Shown: piece by piece, positions 21,266 to 29,919 of the stretch
Position numbering within the stretch: the stretch's first letter is position 1
Layout of the letters: the number at the start of each line of letters is the position of its first letter
DNA from: Desulfarculaceae bacterium
Lineage (GTDB): Bacteria; Desulfobacterota; Desulfarculia; Desulfarculales; Desulfarculaceae
NCBI GenBank assembly: GCA_021737145.1
Contig: JAIPEN010000021.1
Location: forward strand, 1-39,970
DNA length: 39,970 nt
Direction of reading: 5' to 3'
Made by a program: the position numbers and the translations under genes
The notes under the pieces: generated by a model
What the model saw: only the letters and a program-made list of their open reading frames with translations
What the model was told of the DNA's origin: nothing
Databases searched by the model: none

Positions 21266-23248
21266 ATGTGCGGCATAGCCGGATTTTGGGACAGCCGGGG
21301 GGGAGAGGCCGGGGCGCTGGAGGCCCAGGCCGGGGCCATGGCCGCCGTGCTGGCCCACCGGGGCCCGGACGCGGCCGAAACCTGGGCCGATCCCGGGGCC
21401 GGCCTGGCCCTGGGTCACCGCCGCCTGTCCATCATCGACCTCTCCCCGGCCGGCGGCCAGCCCATGGCCAGCCATGACGGCCGCTGGCACCTGGTCTACA
21501 ACGGCGAGATCTACAACTTCCCGGAGATAAAAAGCCGCCTGGAGGCCGAGGACCCCTCCCTGGCCCGTTCCTGGCGGGGCCACTCGGACACCGAGGTGCT
21601 TCTGGCCGCACTGGCCCGCTGGGGGGTGGAGGCCGCCCTGCAGGCGGTGGCGGGCATGTTCGCCCTGGCCCTGTGGGACGCCAAGGAGCGCCGCCTGTTC
21701 CTGGCCCGGGACCGCTTGGGCAAAAAGCCCCTGTACTACGGCTGGCAGGGACCGGCCTTCCTCTTCGCCTCGGAAACCGGGGCGCTACGGGCCCATGCCG
21801 CTTTCGACGCCCCGGTGGACCACCAGGCCCTGGCCCTATACCTCATGCGGGGCAATCTTCCCGCGCCCTGGAGCATCTATCAGGGCATCGCCAAGCTGCC
21901 GCCCGGCTGCTACCTGGTTTTGGACCAGGCCAAACCCGGCCATATGCCCAGCCCCCGGCCCTACTGGTCGGCCCTGGAGGCGGCCCAACAGGGCCAGGCC
22001 CAACCCCTGGCCAGCCGACCCGAGGCCATGGCCCGCTTGGAGGACGCCCTGCTCACCGCGGTGCGCGGGCGGCTCATCTCCGACGTGCCCCTGGGCGCCT
22101 TGCTCTCGGGCGGGGTGGACTCCTCCCTGGTCACCGCGCTCATGGCCGAGGCCAGCCCCGAGCCGGTCAAGAGCTTTTCCATCGGCTTCGGCTCCTCGCT
22201 GCATGACGAGGCCCCCTATGCCCGGGCCGTGGCCGGGGTCCTGGGCAGCGACCACACCGAGCTCTACCTGGAGCCGGGCAAGGCCCTGGAGCTGGTGCCC
22301 GCCCTGCCCTGGATCTACGGCGAGCCCTTTGCCGACTCCTCGGCCCTGCCCACCCTGCTGGTCTCGGCCCTGGCCCGGCAAAAGGTGATCGTGGCCCTGT
22401 CCGGCGACGGGGGGGACGAGCTCTTCGGCGGGTACGAGCGCTACCAATGGGCCCCGCGCCTGCTGGGCCTCAAGCGCCGCCTGGGCCCCCTGGCTCCGGG
22501 ACTGGCCTGGGCCCTGAGCGCGGGCGGCCGGCGGGTGGCCGAGAGCCTGCTGGGCGCGGCCATGCCCCTGCTGCCCAAAAGCTGGCGCAAGCAAAATCCG
22601 GCCGACAACCTGCACCGCCTGGGCGCGGCCCTGGGAGCCAAGGACGGCGTGGCCCTGTACGACCAGCTTCTCACCCTGTGGGCCAAGCCGGGCGAGCTGT
22701 CGCGCCAGGCGGCGGCCCCGCCCGCCTACCCCGGCCCGGCCCCGGACCTGGCGGGCCTTATCCCCCGGCTCATGCTGCGCGACACGGTGAGCTATTTGCC
22801 CGACGACATCCTGGTCAAGGTGGACCGCGCCTCCATGGCCGTGAGCCTGGAGCTGCGCTGCCCCCTGCTGGACCACCGGGTGTTCGAGCTGGCCTGGCGC
22901 ATGCCCCTGCAATGGAAGGTGGGGCCCGGGGGCGGCAAGCTGCCCCTCAAGAACCTGCTGGCCCAGCGCCTGCCCCGCGAGCTAATCGAACGGCCCAAGA
23001 CCGGCTTCGGGGTTCCCCTGGCCGCCTGGCTGCGCGGCCCGCTCCGGGAATGGGCCGCCGGGCTGCTAGCCCCGGCCCGCCTGGCGGGCGAGGGCTACCT
23101 GCGGCCCGAACCCATCGCCCGGGCCTGGCGCGAGCACCAGAGCGGCCGCCGCGACTGGCACCACCATCTGTGGGTGATCCTGATGTTCCAGGCCTGGCTG
23201 GACGCCCAGGGCAGCCCGCCGGCCCCGCCGGTGATCCCGGCCCTGTAG
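21266..23248 (+). CDS. asnB: Asparagine synthase (glutamine-hydrolysing)
   Basis: A 660-residue two-domain enzyme. After Met1 removal, Cys2 (MCGIAGFW) is the nucleophile of the class II glutaminase domain (2-210), which also shows RGPD, RRLSIIDL and NGEIYN. The synthetase domain (about 240-640) has the pyrophosphate loop SGGVDSS (about 280-286), SFSIGF, LSGDGGDELFGGY and a C-terminal RPKTGFGVPLAAWLRGP segment. It makes asparagine from aspartate, ATP and glutamine. Long bacterial AsnB forms like this often lie in surface polysaccharide loci, where they may amidate sugars or peptides. Here a GT-C-like protein is divergent and a GT4 glycosyltransferase is downstream on the other strand, so both readings are open. 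Start has GGGAGG upstream. Confidence 0.93.
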   Translation: MCGIAGFWDSRGGEAGALEAQAGAMAAVLAHRGPDAAETWADPGAGLALGHRRLSIIDLSPAGGQPMASHDGRWHLVYNGEIYNFPEIKSRLEAEDPSLARSWRGHSDTEVLLAALARWGVEAALQAVAGMFALALWDAKERRLFLARDRLGKKPLYYGWQGPAFLFASETGALRAHAAFDAPVDHQALALYLMRGNLPAPWSIYQGIAKLPPGCYLVLDQAKPGHMPSPRPYWSALEAAQQGQAQPLASRPEAMARLEDALLTAVRGRLISDVPLGALLSGGVDSSLVTALMAEASPEPVKSFSIGFGSSLHDEAPYARAVAGVLGSDHTELYLEPGKALELVPALPWIYGEPFADSSALPTLLVSALARQKVIVALSGDGGDELFGGYERYQWAPRLLGLKRRLGPLAPGLAWALSAGGRRVAESLLGAAMPLLPKSWRKQNPADNLHRLGAALGAKDGVALYDQLLTLWAKPGELSRQAAAPPAYPGPAPDLAGLIPRLMLRDTVSYLPDDILVKVDRASMAVSLELRCPLLDHRVFELAWRMPLQWKVGPGGGKLPLKNLLAQRLPRELIERPKTGFGVPLAAWLRGPLREWAAGLLAPARLAGEGYLRPEPIARAWREHQSGRRDWHHHLWVILMFQAWLDAQGSPPAPPVIPAL

Positions 23249-23286
23249 GACGGCCCGGGGCCACGGCCCGTTCGCAGCAATCGCGC

Positions 23287-23314
23287 AGGTTGGGTGGAGC
23301 GAAGCGAAACTCAA
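23287..23314. repeat. Short inverted repeat of the TTGGGT-GGAGCGAAGCGA type
   Basis: AGGTTGGGTGGAGCGAAGCG followed by AAACTCAA. The outer arms TTGGGT and ACTCAA can pair with one G-T. Sequences of this kind recur between genes in many unrelated bacterial genomes. It lies in the convergent asnB/sirtuin gap beside repeat copy B. Confidence 0.55.
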
Positions 23315-23340
23315 ATGAACGGATGTTCGAAGCGGTGACC

Positions 23341-23394
23341 GGGGAAACGGGCGCCGCCCGCAACGCAGCATATCGGTGGCTGGCCAAGCCGGCT
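23341..23394. repeat. Dispersed repeat, copy B (convergent asnB/sirtuin ends)
   Basis: From 23360 the sequence GCAACGCAGCAT then TCGGTGGCTGGCCAAGCCGG aligns without gaps to copies A and C. It ends five bases before the stop codon of the sirtuin gene. The 5' part (23341-23359) is more diverged than in A and C. Confidence 0.6.
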
Positions 23395-23398
23395 GCGC

Positions 23399-24151
23399 CT
23401 ACAGCTCTCCCTTTAGCTCCTTGACCATCTCCACCAGCTCGGGCAACACCTCGGCCCCGCCGCCCATGAGCGAGATGTCGGCCACCTGGCCGGTGAGCGG
23501 GGTGGGCTCCAGGTTGATCTCGATCACCGTGGCCCCGGCGGTCTGGGCCAGCACCGGCAGGCTGGAGGCCGGGGCCACCACCGCGCTGGTGCCCACCACC
23601 AGCATGGCCGAACAGCTCTGGGCCGAGGCCATGCCCGCCATGAGGGCCCGCTGGGGGATGGGCTCGCCGAAGAACACGATGTCCGGCTTTATCAGCCCGC
23701 CGCACACGCACAGAGGCACGTCCTCTTGCAGGCTCAGCTCGCCCCGCCGGACACCGCGCCCGCACTCCAGGCACACCAGGCGGCGTCCCGAGCCGTGGAA
23801 CTCCACCACCGCCTTGGAGCCGGCCACCTGGTGCAGTCCGTCGATGTTCTGGGTGATCAACAGGTCCAGCAGGCCCAGGCTCTCCAGCTCGGCCAGGGAG
23901 TGGTGCACCGGGTTGGGCTCGGCGGCCAGCACCACCCCCTCCAGTTCGCGCAGCATGCGCCACACCCGCCCCGGATCGCGCATGAAGGCGTCTATGCTGG
24001 CGTACTCCATGGGATCGAATTTTTCCCACAGGCCCTGGGCCCCGCGAAAGGCGGGTATGCCGCTGTCCACGCTGATGCCCGCCCCGGTCAGGGCCACAGT
24101 GCTTCGGCTGGCGGCCAAAATCTCGGCCGCCCGGCGCAGTTGCTCCTGCAT
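23399..24151 (-). CDS. Sir2-family NAD-dependent protein deacylase
   Basis: A 250-residue sirtuin of typical bacterial length. NAD-binding motifs are GAGIS (23-27), GIPAFRG (31-37), TQNIDGLH (100-107) and GTSAVV (about 190). The catalytic base is His119 (EFHGS). A structural zinc site is formed by Cys127, Cys130, Cys148 and Cys150 (CLEC...CVC). The overall order matches the Thermotoga Sir2 class U group rather than CobB-type desuccinylases. It removes acyl groups from lysines in the cytoplasm with NAD+ consumption. The gene lies 12 bp after the GT4 gene on the same strand, so the two are co-transcribed, which is an unusual pairing. A dispersed repeat abuts its stop codon. Confidence 0.93.
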   Translation of the reverse strand: MQEQLRRAAEILAASRSTVALTGAGISVDSGIPAFRGAQGLWEKFDPMEYASIDAFMRDPGRVWRMLRELEGVVLAAEPNPVHHSLAELESLGLLDLLITQNIDGLHQVAGSKAVVEFHGSGRRLVCLECGRGVRRGELSLQEDVPLCVCGGLIKPDIVFFGEPIPQRALMAGMASAQSCSAMLVVGTSAVVAPASSLPVLAQTAGATVIEINLEPTPLTGQVADISLMGGGAEVLPELVEMVKELKGEL

Positions 24152-24163
24152 GCTGATCCCCCC

Positions 24164-25414
24164 TCAGTCCCTTGCCTGATCGTAGAGCCGCGTGATGTCC
24201 GCGGCCAGGCGTTGTTTGGCGTGGTTGTCTTCCACATAACCCCGGAGCGCTCTCCCCAGGCGGGCGGCTGTTTCCGGCTCCGCCAAAAGGCGCTCCAACC
24301 CCCGGGCCAAGGCTGCGGCGTCCCCGACCGGAGCGGTGACTCCCCGTTGCCGCAGCTTCGCCCCCTGGCCCCAGTCCTCCCGCTCCCCGCCCAGGAGGTC
24401 CGGCACCCCGCCCACCTCGGTGGCCGCCACCGGCAGGCCGCAGGCTCCGCCCTCCAGGATGGACACCGGGGTGCCCTCGTTGTTGCTGGTGACCATCAGG
24501 GCGTCCAGGCCCGGGAAAAAGGCCTCCCGGTCCGAGCGCACCCCCAGCAGGGAGGCCCGCCCGCCCAGGCCCAGGCGATCCATCTCTCCTTGCAGCTCGG
24601 CCAGCTCCGCCTCGGAGCCCCCGCCGATGAGCAAAAAGCGGCAGCGCGCGAAAAGCTCCGGGGCCCGGCCGCGCAGGGCGGCGGCGGCGGCAAAGAAAAG
24701 GGCGAAGTTTTTCACCGGCGCGATGCGCCCCACCGCGCCGATCAGAAGCTCGTCCTCCCCGGCTCCCAGCTCGGCCCGGAAGCGGGCCCGTCCCGGGGCG
24801 GGGTCGGCAAAAGGCGCCAGGTCGATGCCCAGGGGCACCACCACCGCCTGGCCTGGCCTGCCCACCTGGAACACCTCCACGATCTCATGGTGCTGCAAGG
24901 GGCTGATGGTCACGATGCGCCAGGTGGCCCGGCGGGCCAAGAAGCGCTCCAGGCCCAAAAACACCCGCGCCTTGGCCGGACCGAAATAGGAATGGAAGGT
25001 GTGGCCGTGGAAGGTGTGCACCACCTTGAGCCGGGGCCAGCCCCGCAGGCGGGCATAGGGGCGGTAGAGCAGCGCGGCCGTGCGCCCCAGCAGGCCGGCC
25101 TTGGAGGCATGGGTGGCCAGGATGTGGGGCCTGGTCTTGGTCAGCAGCCCCAGCACCGCCAACAGGCTGGCCAGGTCGGCCAGGGGCGAGATGGCCCGGC
25201 CCAGGCGGGGCAGGTCCACCCAGCGCAGGCCATCGGCGGCCAGCTCGGGGCCCAGGTCGTCCTCGCCGTCCTGCACCCGGCCCGCCGCCAGAGTCTGGGC
25301 ATAGGCCGCGGGGTCCATCTCCTCCATGAGCCAAGCCACGTGGCGGGCCGGACCTCCCACGTTGAGCCGGGCGATGAGTCGCAAGACGCGTTTGGGCTGA
25401 ATGGTGTCAGTCAT
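24164..25414 (-). CDS. GT4-family glycosyltransferase
   Basis: A 416-residue GT-B fold enzyme. The N-terminal acceptor domain starts with RVLRLIARLNVGGPARHV, the usual glycine-rich GGP(A) opening, and includes HATHASKAGLLGR-like ATHASKAGLLGR and VHTFHGHTFHSYF. The C-terminal donor domain has VGRIAPVKNF (the R and K bind sugar-nucleotide phosphate), LLIGGGSE, and the E-x7-E motif in NNEGTPVSILEGG. It transfers a sugar from a nucleotide donor, in a pathway such as capsule, O-antigen or glycolipid synthesis; donor and acceptor are not predictable. No good ribosome-binding site precedes ATG 25414, and a -10-like TACAAT (minus strand, 25430-25425) sits so close that the mRNA could be nearly leaderless. 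Confidence 0.9.
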   Translation of the reverse strand: MTDTIQPKRVLRLIARLNVGGPARHVAWLMEEMDPAAYAQTLAAGRVQDGEDDLGPELAADGLRWVDLPRLGRAISPLADLASLLAVLGLLTKTRPHILATHASKAGLLGRTAALLYRPYARLRGWPRLKVVHTFHGHTFHSYFGPAKARVFLGLERFLARRATWRIVTISPLQHHEIVEVFQVGRPGQAVVVPLGIDLAPFADPAPGRARFRAELGAGEDELLIGAVGRIAPVKNFALFFAAAAALRGRAPELFARCRFLLIGGGSEAELAELQGEMDRLGLGGRASLLGVRSDREAFFPGLDALMVTSNNEGTPVSILEGGACGLPVAATEVGGVPDLLGGEREDWGQGAKLRQRGVTAPVGDAAALARGLERLLAEPETAARLGRALRGYVEDNHAKQRLAADITRLYDQARD

Positions 25415-25586
25415 GCTGGCGGCAATTGTACCTCAAAGCCAAGCCGGGTATAGCCTCTTACTGGGTCCCGCCCGGCCGGAGTCTGGGTTGGCCCCATATT
25501 ATCACCTGGCCCCGGTTTTCTTGCCAGGGGCGGCGATACGTGGAATATTGGCCGGGAACCAGCCCAGCCCCGGGAGCGCCGCCGCC

Positions 25587-26516
25587 ATGGCCAACTTCAT
25601 ACCCCCAGTGCAGCTCGCCCCCCGCCTGTGGCGGATAGGCAGCCACCACCTGAGCGCCTACCTCATCCGCGGGCCGGAGCGATGCGCCCTGTACGAGGTG
25701 GGCGTCGCGGTCACCGCGCCCCTGATCCTGGCCCAACTGGAGGCCCTGGGCGTGGCCCGCGAGGAAGTGGCCTGGATCATCCTGTCCCACGCCCACAGCG
25801 ACCACTCGGCCGGGGCGGGCGACCTGCTGGCCGCCCTGCCCCAGGCCCGCCTGGTGCTCACCCCCATCGCCCGCGACCTGCTCTCCCGGGCCAGCACCCT
25901 GGGCCGCTTCAGCCAGGACAACGAGTTCTCCAGCCGGGAGGTGGCCCGTTTGGAGGGCCTGGCCGGGGCCGAGGACTGGCCCCCCCTGGTCCCGCCGCCC
26001 GCCGAGCGCCTGCATTTGGCCCAGCCGGGCGAGAGCCTCATGGTGGATGGCGAGAAGGTGGAGTTCCTGAGCGGCGAGGGGCACGTGCCCGGCGGGCTGG
26101 TCTGCTGGCTGCCCGGACCGGGGGCCCTGCTGGCCTCGGACTCGGCCGGCTTCCGCCACTCGGAGCGCCACGGCTTTCCCCTGTACTTCGTGTCTTACCG
26201 CCGCTACCAGGCCAACCTGGCGTCCATCGCCGCCCGTGAGCCCGAGGTGCTGGGCATGGGGCACCAGGGCTCCCTGAGCGGCCCCCAGGCGCGCGATTAC
26301 CTGGCCGGCCTGGCTCGGCATCTGGCCGGCTTTCACCGGGAAGTGTGCGCCCGCTTCCAACGGGATCAGACCCCCGCCCAGATCAGCGCCTGGTGCTTTG
26401 ACACCTTTTTCCGCGACGAGTTGGTGGTCCACGGCGCGGCCAACATTTCCTATTGCTGCGACCTGCTGGTCAAGCGCTCCCTGGGGCACGAAAAGCTGAC
26501 ATCCCAGGGGTTGTAG
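25587..26516 (+). CDS. Metallo-beta-lactamase-fold hydrolase
   Basis: A 309-residue protein started at ATG 25587 (GGGAG ten bases upstream); longer in-frame starts exist but run through the divergent promoter region. The metal motif is His68-x-His70-x-Asp72-His73 (SHAHSDHSAG), with His166 (GEGHVPGG) and Asp185 (LASDSAG) completing a two-metal site. The C-terminal part (about 250-305) has GMGHQG and a helical region, as in MBL proteins related to glyoxalase II and CoA- or quinolone-signal thioesterases. There is no signal peptide. The substrate is unknown; family members hydrolyse thioesters, phosphodiesters or lactones. The YitT-family gene starts 28 bp downstream. Confidence 0.85.
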   Translation: MANFIPPVQLAPRLWRIGSHHLSAYLIRGPERCALYEVGVAVTAPLILAQLEALGVAREEVAWIILSHAHSDHSAGAGDLLAALPQARLVLTPIARDLLSRASTLGRFSQDNEFSSREVARLEGLAGAEDWPPLVPPPAERLHLAQPGESLMVDGEKVEFLSGEGHVPGGLVCWLPGPGALLASDSAGFRHSERHGFPLYFVSYRRYQANLASIAAREPEVLGMGHQGSLSGPQARDYLAGLARHLAGFHREVCARFQRDQTPAQISAWCFDTFFRDELVVHGAANISYCCDLLVKRSLGHEKLTSQGL

Positions 26517-26538
26517 AGCGGCGCTGGACTGCTAAACT
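26511..26538 (+). promoter_or_regulatory. Possible promoter at the yitT start
   Basis: TTGTAG (26511-26516) and TAAACT (26533-26538) are 16 bp apart. The expected transcript start falls on or next to the ATG at 26545, and no Shine-Dalgarno sequence is visible, which would mean a leaderless mRNA. The -35 is weak, and the gene could instead be read from the upstream MBL gene. Confidence 0.3.
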
Positions 26539-26544
26539 GCGGTC

Positions 26545-27483
26545 ATGAGCCAGCACGAACAAAACCCGGCCCCCGAGCCGGGCACCATCCCTTCCGCGCC
26601 CCCGGAGGAGCCCCCTCCCCGGCCCACGGCCCTGAGCCCGGCCGGTCGCGCGGTCCTGAACCTCGTCCTGATAATCGCGGGCAACCTTTGCACCGCGGTG
26701 GCGGTCAACGGCATCCTGATCCCCCACGGCCTCTTGTCCGGCGGCTTCACCGGCATGTCCATCCTGCTGCACTATTTGCCGCCCCATCTGCCGGTGGCCC
26801 TGTGGTACGCCCTGCTTAACATCCCGGTGTTCATCCTGGGCTGGCGCCTGGTGGGCCGCCGCTTCTTCTGGTGGTCCCTGGCGGGCATGGCCATCCTCAC
26901 CCTGGAGATCCAGCTGGTCCAGGTGCCGCCCCTGCTGGAGGACCCGGCGGCGGCCGCCCTGCTGGCGGGCATCCTCTTCGGCGGGGGCACCGGCCTGGTG
27001 CTGCGCTCCCAGGGCTCGGCCGGCGGGCTGGACATCCTCTCGGTTATCCTGATCCAGCGCTTTTCCATCCGCCTGGGCACCACCAGCCTGGGGGCCAACG
27101 TCATTGTGCTGGGCCTGGGCGCGCTGCTGTTCCCCCTGGTCAAGGTGATCTATACCCTGGCGGTGCTCTTCGTGGCCGCCCGGGTGACCAACCTGGTGTT
27201 CAGCGGCCTGAGCCAGCGCAAGGTGGTCACCATCATCAGCCACCACTGGAAAGAGATCGCCGAGGCCCTGATCCAGCACGGCAGGACCTCCGGGGCCACC
27301 CTCATCCAGGCCAAGGGGGCCTTCCGGGGCCAGGAGGCGCCCATGATCTACACCGTGGTCAACCTCAGGGAGCTGGGGCGGCTCAAGGCGGTGGTCAACT
27401 CGCTGGACCCCGAGGCCTTCGTGGTGGTCAGCGACACCCTGGAGGTAAGCGGCCAGCGCATCGGCCGGGCCACCCACTGGTAG
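26545..27483 (+). CDS. YitT-family membrane protein with DUF2179 domain
   Basis: A 312-residue protein. A Pro-rich, cytoplasmic N-terminal tail (1-33) is followed by five to six membrane helices (about 38-215) with the family marks ITAVAVNGILIPHGLLSGG-like AVNGILIPHGLLSGGFTG, ALLNIPVFILGW, GSAGGLDILSVIL and FVAARVTNLVFSG. A soluble C-terminal DUF2179 domain (about 230-310) includes TIISHHWKEIAEAL, GATLIQAKGAFRGQE and MIYTVVNLREL, typical of YitT/YqfU proteins. The transport substrate or role is not established for the family. The long Pro-rich N-terminus is an addition compared with Bacillus forms. A bidirectional terminator follows. Confidence 0.9.
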   Translation: MSQHEQNPAPEPGTIPSAPPEEPPPRPTALSPAGRAVLNLVLIIAGNLCTAVAVNGILIPHGLLSGGFTGMSILLHYLPPHLPVALWYALLNIPVFILGWRLVGRRFFWWSLAGMAILTLEIQLVQVPPLLEDPAAAALLAGILFGGGTGLVLRSQGSAGGLDILSVILIQRFSIRLGTTSLGANVIVLGLGALLFPLVKVIYTLAVLFVAARVTNLVFSGLSQRKVVTIISHHWKEIAEALIQHGRTSGATLIQAKGAFRGQEAPMIYTVVNLRELGRLKAVVNSLDPEAFVVVSDTLEVSGQRIGRATHW

Positions 27484-27559
27484 CGCTTTCAGATGGGAAA
27501 TAATTGTTAATCGGCCCGCTCTGGGTCCAGCGGCATGCTGGCTGGCGCGGACCGACGCC

Positions 27560-27600
27560 AAAAAAAGGCCGGCCCCCGCTTGGGGACCGGCCTTGGTTTT
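27560..27600. terminator. Bidirectional terminator between yitT-family gene and dnaK
   Basis: A 13-bp stem with one mismatch (27565-27577 and 27582-27594) and loop GCTT. Seven A residues on the left side give a T-run on the minus strand, and GGTTTTG follows on the plus strand, so it serves both convergent genes. Confidence 0.9.
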
Positions 27601-27615
27601 GTCGGTTGCTCGGAC

Positions 27616-29544
27616 TTACTTTTCGGTGAACTCCGCGTCCACCACGTCGTCGTCCGGGGGAGCCTGGCCGCCGCCGGGCTGACCGCCGGGCGCTTCGCCG
27701 CCGGGCTGGCCGCCGGGCGCCTCGCCGCCGGGCTGCTGCTGGCTCTGGTACAGGCTCTGAGCCATGGCGTGGGAGGCGTTCTGCAGGTTCTCGAAGGCCG
27801 CCTCCATCTGGACCCGGTCGTCGCTCTCCAGGGCCTTCTTGGCCTCGGTGATGGACCCTTCCATGGTGCTCTTGGTGCCCTCGTCCAGCTTGTCCTCGTT
27901 CTCCTTCATCAGCTTCTCGGTCTGGTAGATCAGGCTGTCGAGCTTGTTCTTGGCCTCCACCGCCTGGCGCCGCTCCTTGTCCTCGTTGGCAAAGCGCTTG
28001 GCGTCGGTGACCATCTGGTCGATATCGCCATCGTCCAGGCCGCTGGAGGCCTTGATCTCGATGGACTGCTCCTTGCCGGTGGCCAGGTCCTTGGCGCTCA
28101 CGTTGACCATGCCGTTGGCGTCGATGTCAAAGGTGACCTCGATCTGGGGCACCCCGCGGGGGGCCGGGGGCAGGCCGGTGAGCTGGAAGTTGCCCAGGGT
28201 GCGGTTGTCCTTGGCAAACTCGCGCTCGCCCTGCAACACGTGGATGTCCACCGCCGGCTGGTTGTCCGCCGCCGTGCTGAAGGTCTCGGACTTGCGGGTG
28301 GGGATGGTGGTGTTGCGCTCGATGAGCTTGGTCATCACCCCGCCCAGGGTCTCGATGCCCAGGCTCAGCGGAGTCACGTCTAAGAGCAGCACGTCGTTGA
28401 CCTCGCCGCCCAACACGCCGCCCTGGATGGCCGCGCCGATGGCCACCACCTCGTCGGGGTTCACGCCCTTGTGAGGCTCCTTGCCGAAGAACTCCTTGAC
28501 CATCTCCTGGACCTTGGGGATGCGGGTGGAGCCGCCCACCAGCACCACCTCGTCCACCGCGTTGGGGGCCAGGCCCGCGTCGGCCAGGGCCGCCTTGCAG
28601 GGGCCCAGGGTCCGCTGCAGCTCGGCGTCCACCAGGGACTCGAACTTGGAGCGGCTCAGCTTGACGTTCAGGTGCTTGGGGCCGGAAGCGTCGGCGGTGA
28701 TGAAGGGCAGGTTGATGTCGGTCTCCACCGCGGAGCTCAGCTCCATCTTGGCCTTCTCGGCCGCCTCCTTGAGGCGCTGCATGGCCATGGGGTCGCCGGA
28801 GAGATCCACGCCGGAATCCTTCTTGAACTCCTCCACCAGCCAGTCGATGATCTTCTGGTCCAGGTTGTCGCCGCCCAGGTGGGTGTCGCCGTTGGTGGCC
28901 TTGACCTCCACCACGCCGTCGCCGACCTCCAATACGGAGATGTCGAAGGTGCCGCCGCCGAAGTCGAACACCGCGATGGTCTCGTTGGTTTTCTTGTCCA
29001 GGCCGTAGGCCAGGGCCGCGGCGGTGGGCTCGTTGATGATGCGCTTGACCTCCAGGCCCGCGATCTTGCCCGCGTCCTTGGTGGCCTGGCGCTGGGAGTC
29101 GTTGAAGTAGGCCGGCACGGTGATAACCGCGGCGTCCACCTTCTGGCCCAGGTAGTCCTCGGCCGCCTTCTTGAGCTTGCCCAGGATCATGGCGCTGATC
29201 TCGGGGGGCGAATACTCCTTGCCCTGGGCCTCGATCTTCACCTGGTCCTGGCCGGTGTCCACCACCTTGTAGGGCACCTGCTTGATCTCCTCGGCAACCT
29301 CGGAGAAGCGGCGTCCCATGAAGCGCTTGATGCTGTAAACCGTGTTGGTGGGGTTGGTCACCGCCTGGCGCTTGGCCGCGGCGCCCACCAGGCGCTCACC
29401 CTTTTCGGTGAAGGCCACCACGCTGGGAGTGGTGCGGTTGCCTTCCTCGTTGGTGATGACCTTGGCCTCGCCCCCCTCCATGACCGACACGACGCTGTTG
29501 GTGGTGCCCAGGTCAATACCGATAATTTTTTCGTTTCCCGCCAT
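27616..29544 (-). CDS. dnaK: Chaperone DnaK (Hsp70)
   Basis: A 642-residue DnaK from ATG 29544 (AGGAGGA upstream); an in-frame extension of 35 codons lacks family similarity. The ATPase domain shows [29 protein letters not shown] and [13 protein letters not shown]. The substrate-binding domain has [20 protein letters not shown]. The C-terminal tail contains a twice-repeated GGEAPGGQP unit, a longer Gly/Pro linker than usual, before the conserved acidic end [12 protein letters not shown]. It folds proteins with DnaJ and GrpE, whose genes are not adjacent. It is divergent from hsp20 and lon, forming a proteostasis locus. A TTGACT -35 lies about 145 bp upstream. I saw no CIRCE element. Confidence 0.97.
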   Translation of the reverse strand: MAGNEKIIGIDLGTTNSVVSVMEGGEAKVITNEEGNRTTPSVVAFTEKGERLVGAAAKRQAVTNPTNTVYSIKRFMGRRFSEVAEEIKQVPYKVVDTGQDQVKIEAQGKEYSPPEISAMILGKLKKAAEDYLGQKVDAAVITVPAYFNDSQRQATKDAGKIAGLEVKRIINEPTAAALAYGLDKKTNETIAVFDFGGGTFDISVLEVGDGVVEVKATNGDTHLGGDNLDQKIIDWLVEEFKKDSGVDLSGDPMAMQRLKEAAEKAKMELSSAVETDINLPFITADASGPKHLNVKLSRSKFESLVDAELQRTLGPCKAALADAGLAPNAVDEVVLVGGSTRIPKVQEMVKEFFGKEPHKGVNPDEVVAIGAAIQGGVLGGEVNDVLLLDVTPLSLGIETLGGVMTKLIERNTTIPTRKSETFSTAADNQPAVDIHVLQGEREFAKDNRTLGNFQLTGLPPAPRGVPQIEVTFDIDANGMVNVSAKDLATGKEQSIEIKASSGLDDGDIDQMVTDAKRFANEDKERRQAVEAKNKLDSLIYQTEKLMKENEDKLDEGTKSTMEGSITEAKKALESDDRVQMEAAFENLQNASHAMAQSLYQSQQQPGGEAPGGQPGGEAPGGQPGGGQAPPDDDVVDAEFTEK

Positions 29545-29660
29545 GGTTAAAAAGTCCTCCTCATGGATATCTTTAGTTCCCAGCCAGGGGCCGGGACAAA
29601 TCTTTGCCCTATATTCAATGAGCTGGCCCGCTCGGGCCGCTTGTTTCACGTGTCTTGGTC

Positions 29661-29689
29661 TAAGTTAAGTCCGCCCAGCCCATAGTCAA
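29661..29689 (-). promoter_or_regulatory. Probable dnaK promoter
   Basis: On the minus strand TTGACT (29689-29684) and TAACTT (29667-29662) are 16 bp apart. The leader would be about 115 nt. The 375-bp gap 29545-29919 also holds T-rich tracts (29700-29735) but no CIRCE inverted repeat and no clear sigma-32 CCCCAT box. Confidence 0.4.
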
Positions 29690-29833
29690 GGGTTACGGGC
29701 GGATAATTCTTTTTCTTAGCAAATTGATTTTTCGGGCGGCCTTTATGGATTTTTCGGGGCATTTCCGGGCCCTGGGCGGCCAACTTACCGCCAAAATGGT
29801 CTTTTTTCCCACCCGTGCGTTTGCTTATGATGG

Positions 29834-29853
29834 AAGCATGCTTAAGTTATAAA
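29834..29853 (+). promoter_or_regulatory. Palindrome and -10 element before hsp20
   Basis: The perfect 10-mer palindrome AAGCATGCTT (29834-29843) lies immediately before TATAAA (29848-29853), the best -10 candidate for hsp20. A protein bound to the palindrome would occupy the spacer. The -35 is unclear (TTATGA at 17 bp is poor), so an activator or alternative sigma factor is possible. Confidence 0.4.
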
Positions 29854-29867
29854 TGATTCCGGCAACA

Positions 29868-29896
29868 TTTCCGGCGGGCTAAACGCCCGGCGGGAA
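29868..29896 (+). promoter_or_regulatory. Stem-loop in the hsp20 leader
   Basis: TTTCCGGCGGGC (29868-29879) pairs with GCCCGGCGGGAA (29885-29896) over 12 positions with one mismatch and one G-T, around loop TAAAC. It ends 5 nt before AACGAGGAGA, the ribosome-binding site of hsp20. It does not bury that site, so a role in mRNA stability is as likely as thermosensing. Confidence 0.4.
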
Positions 29897-29919
29897 GTTT
29901 AACGAGGAGACAAACAGCC

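Noticed and set aside
29545..29919. CIRCE element or sigma-32 promoter for the chaperone genes
   Set aside because: I searched by eye for TTAGCACTC-N9-GAGTGCTAA and CTTGAA/CCCCAT-type boxes and found neither; only TTAGCA occurs alone.
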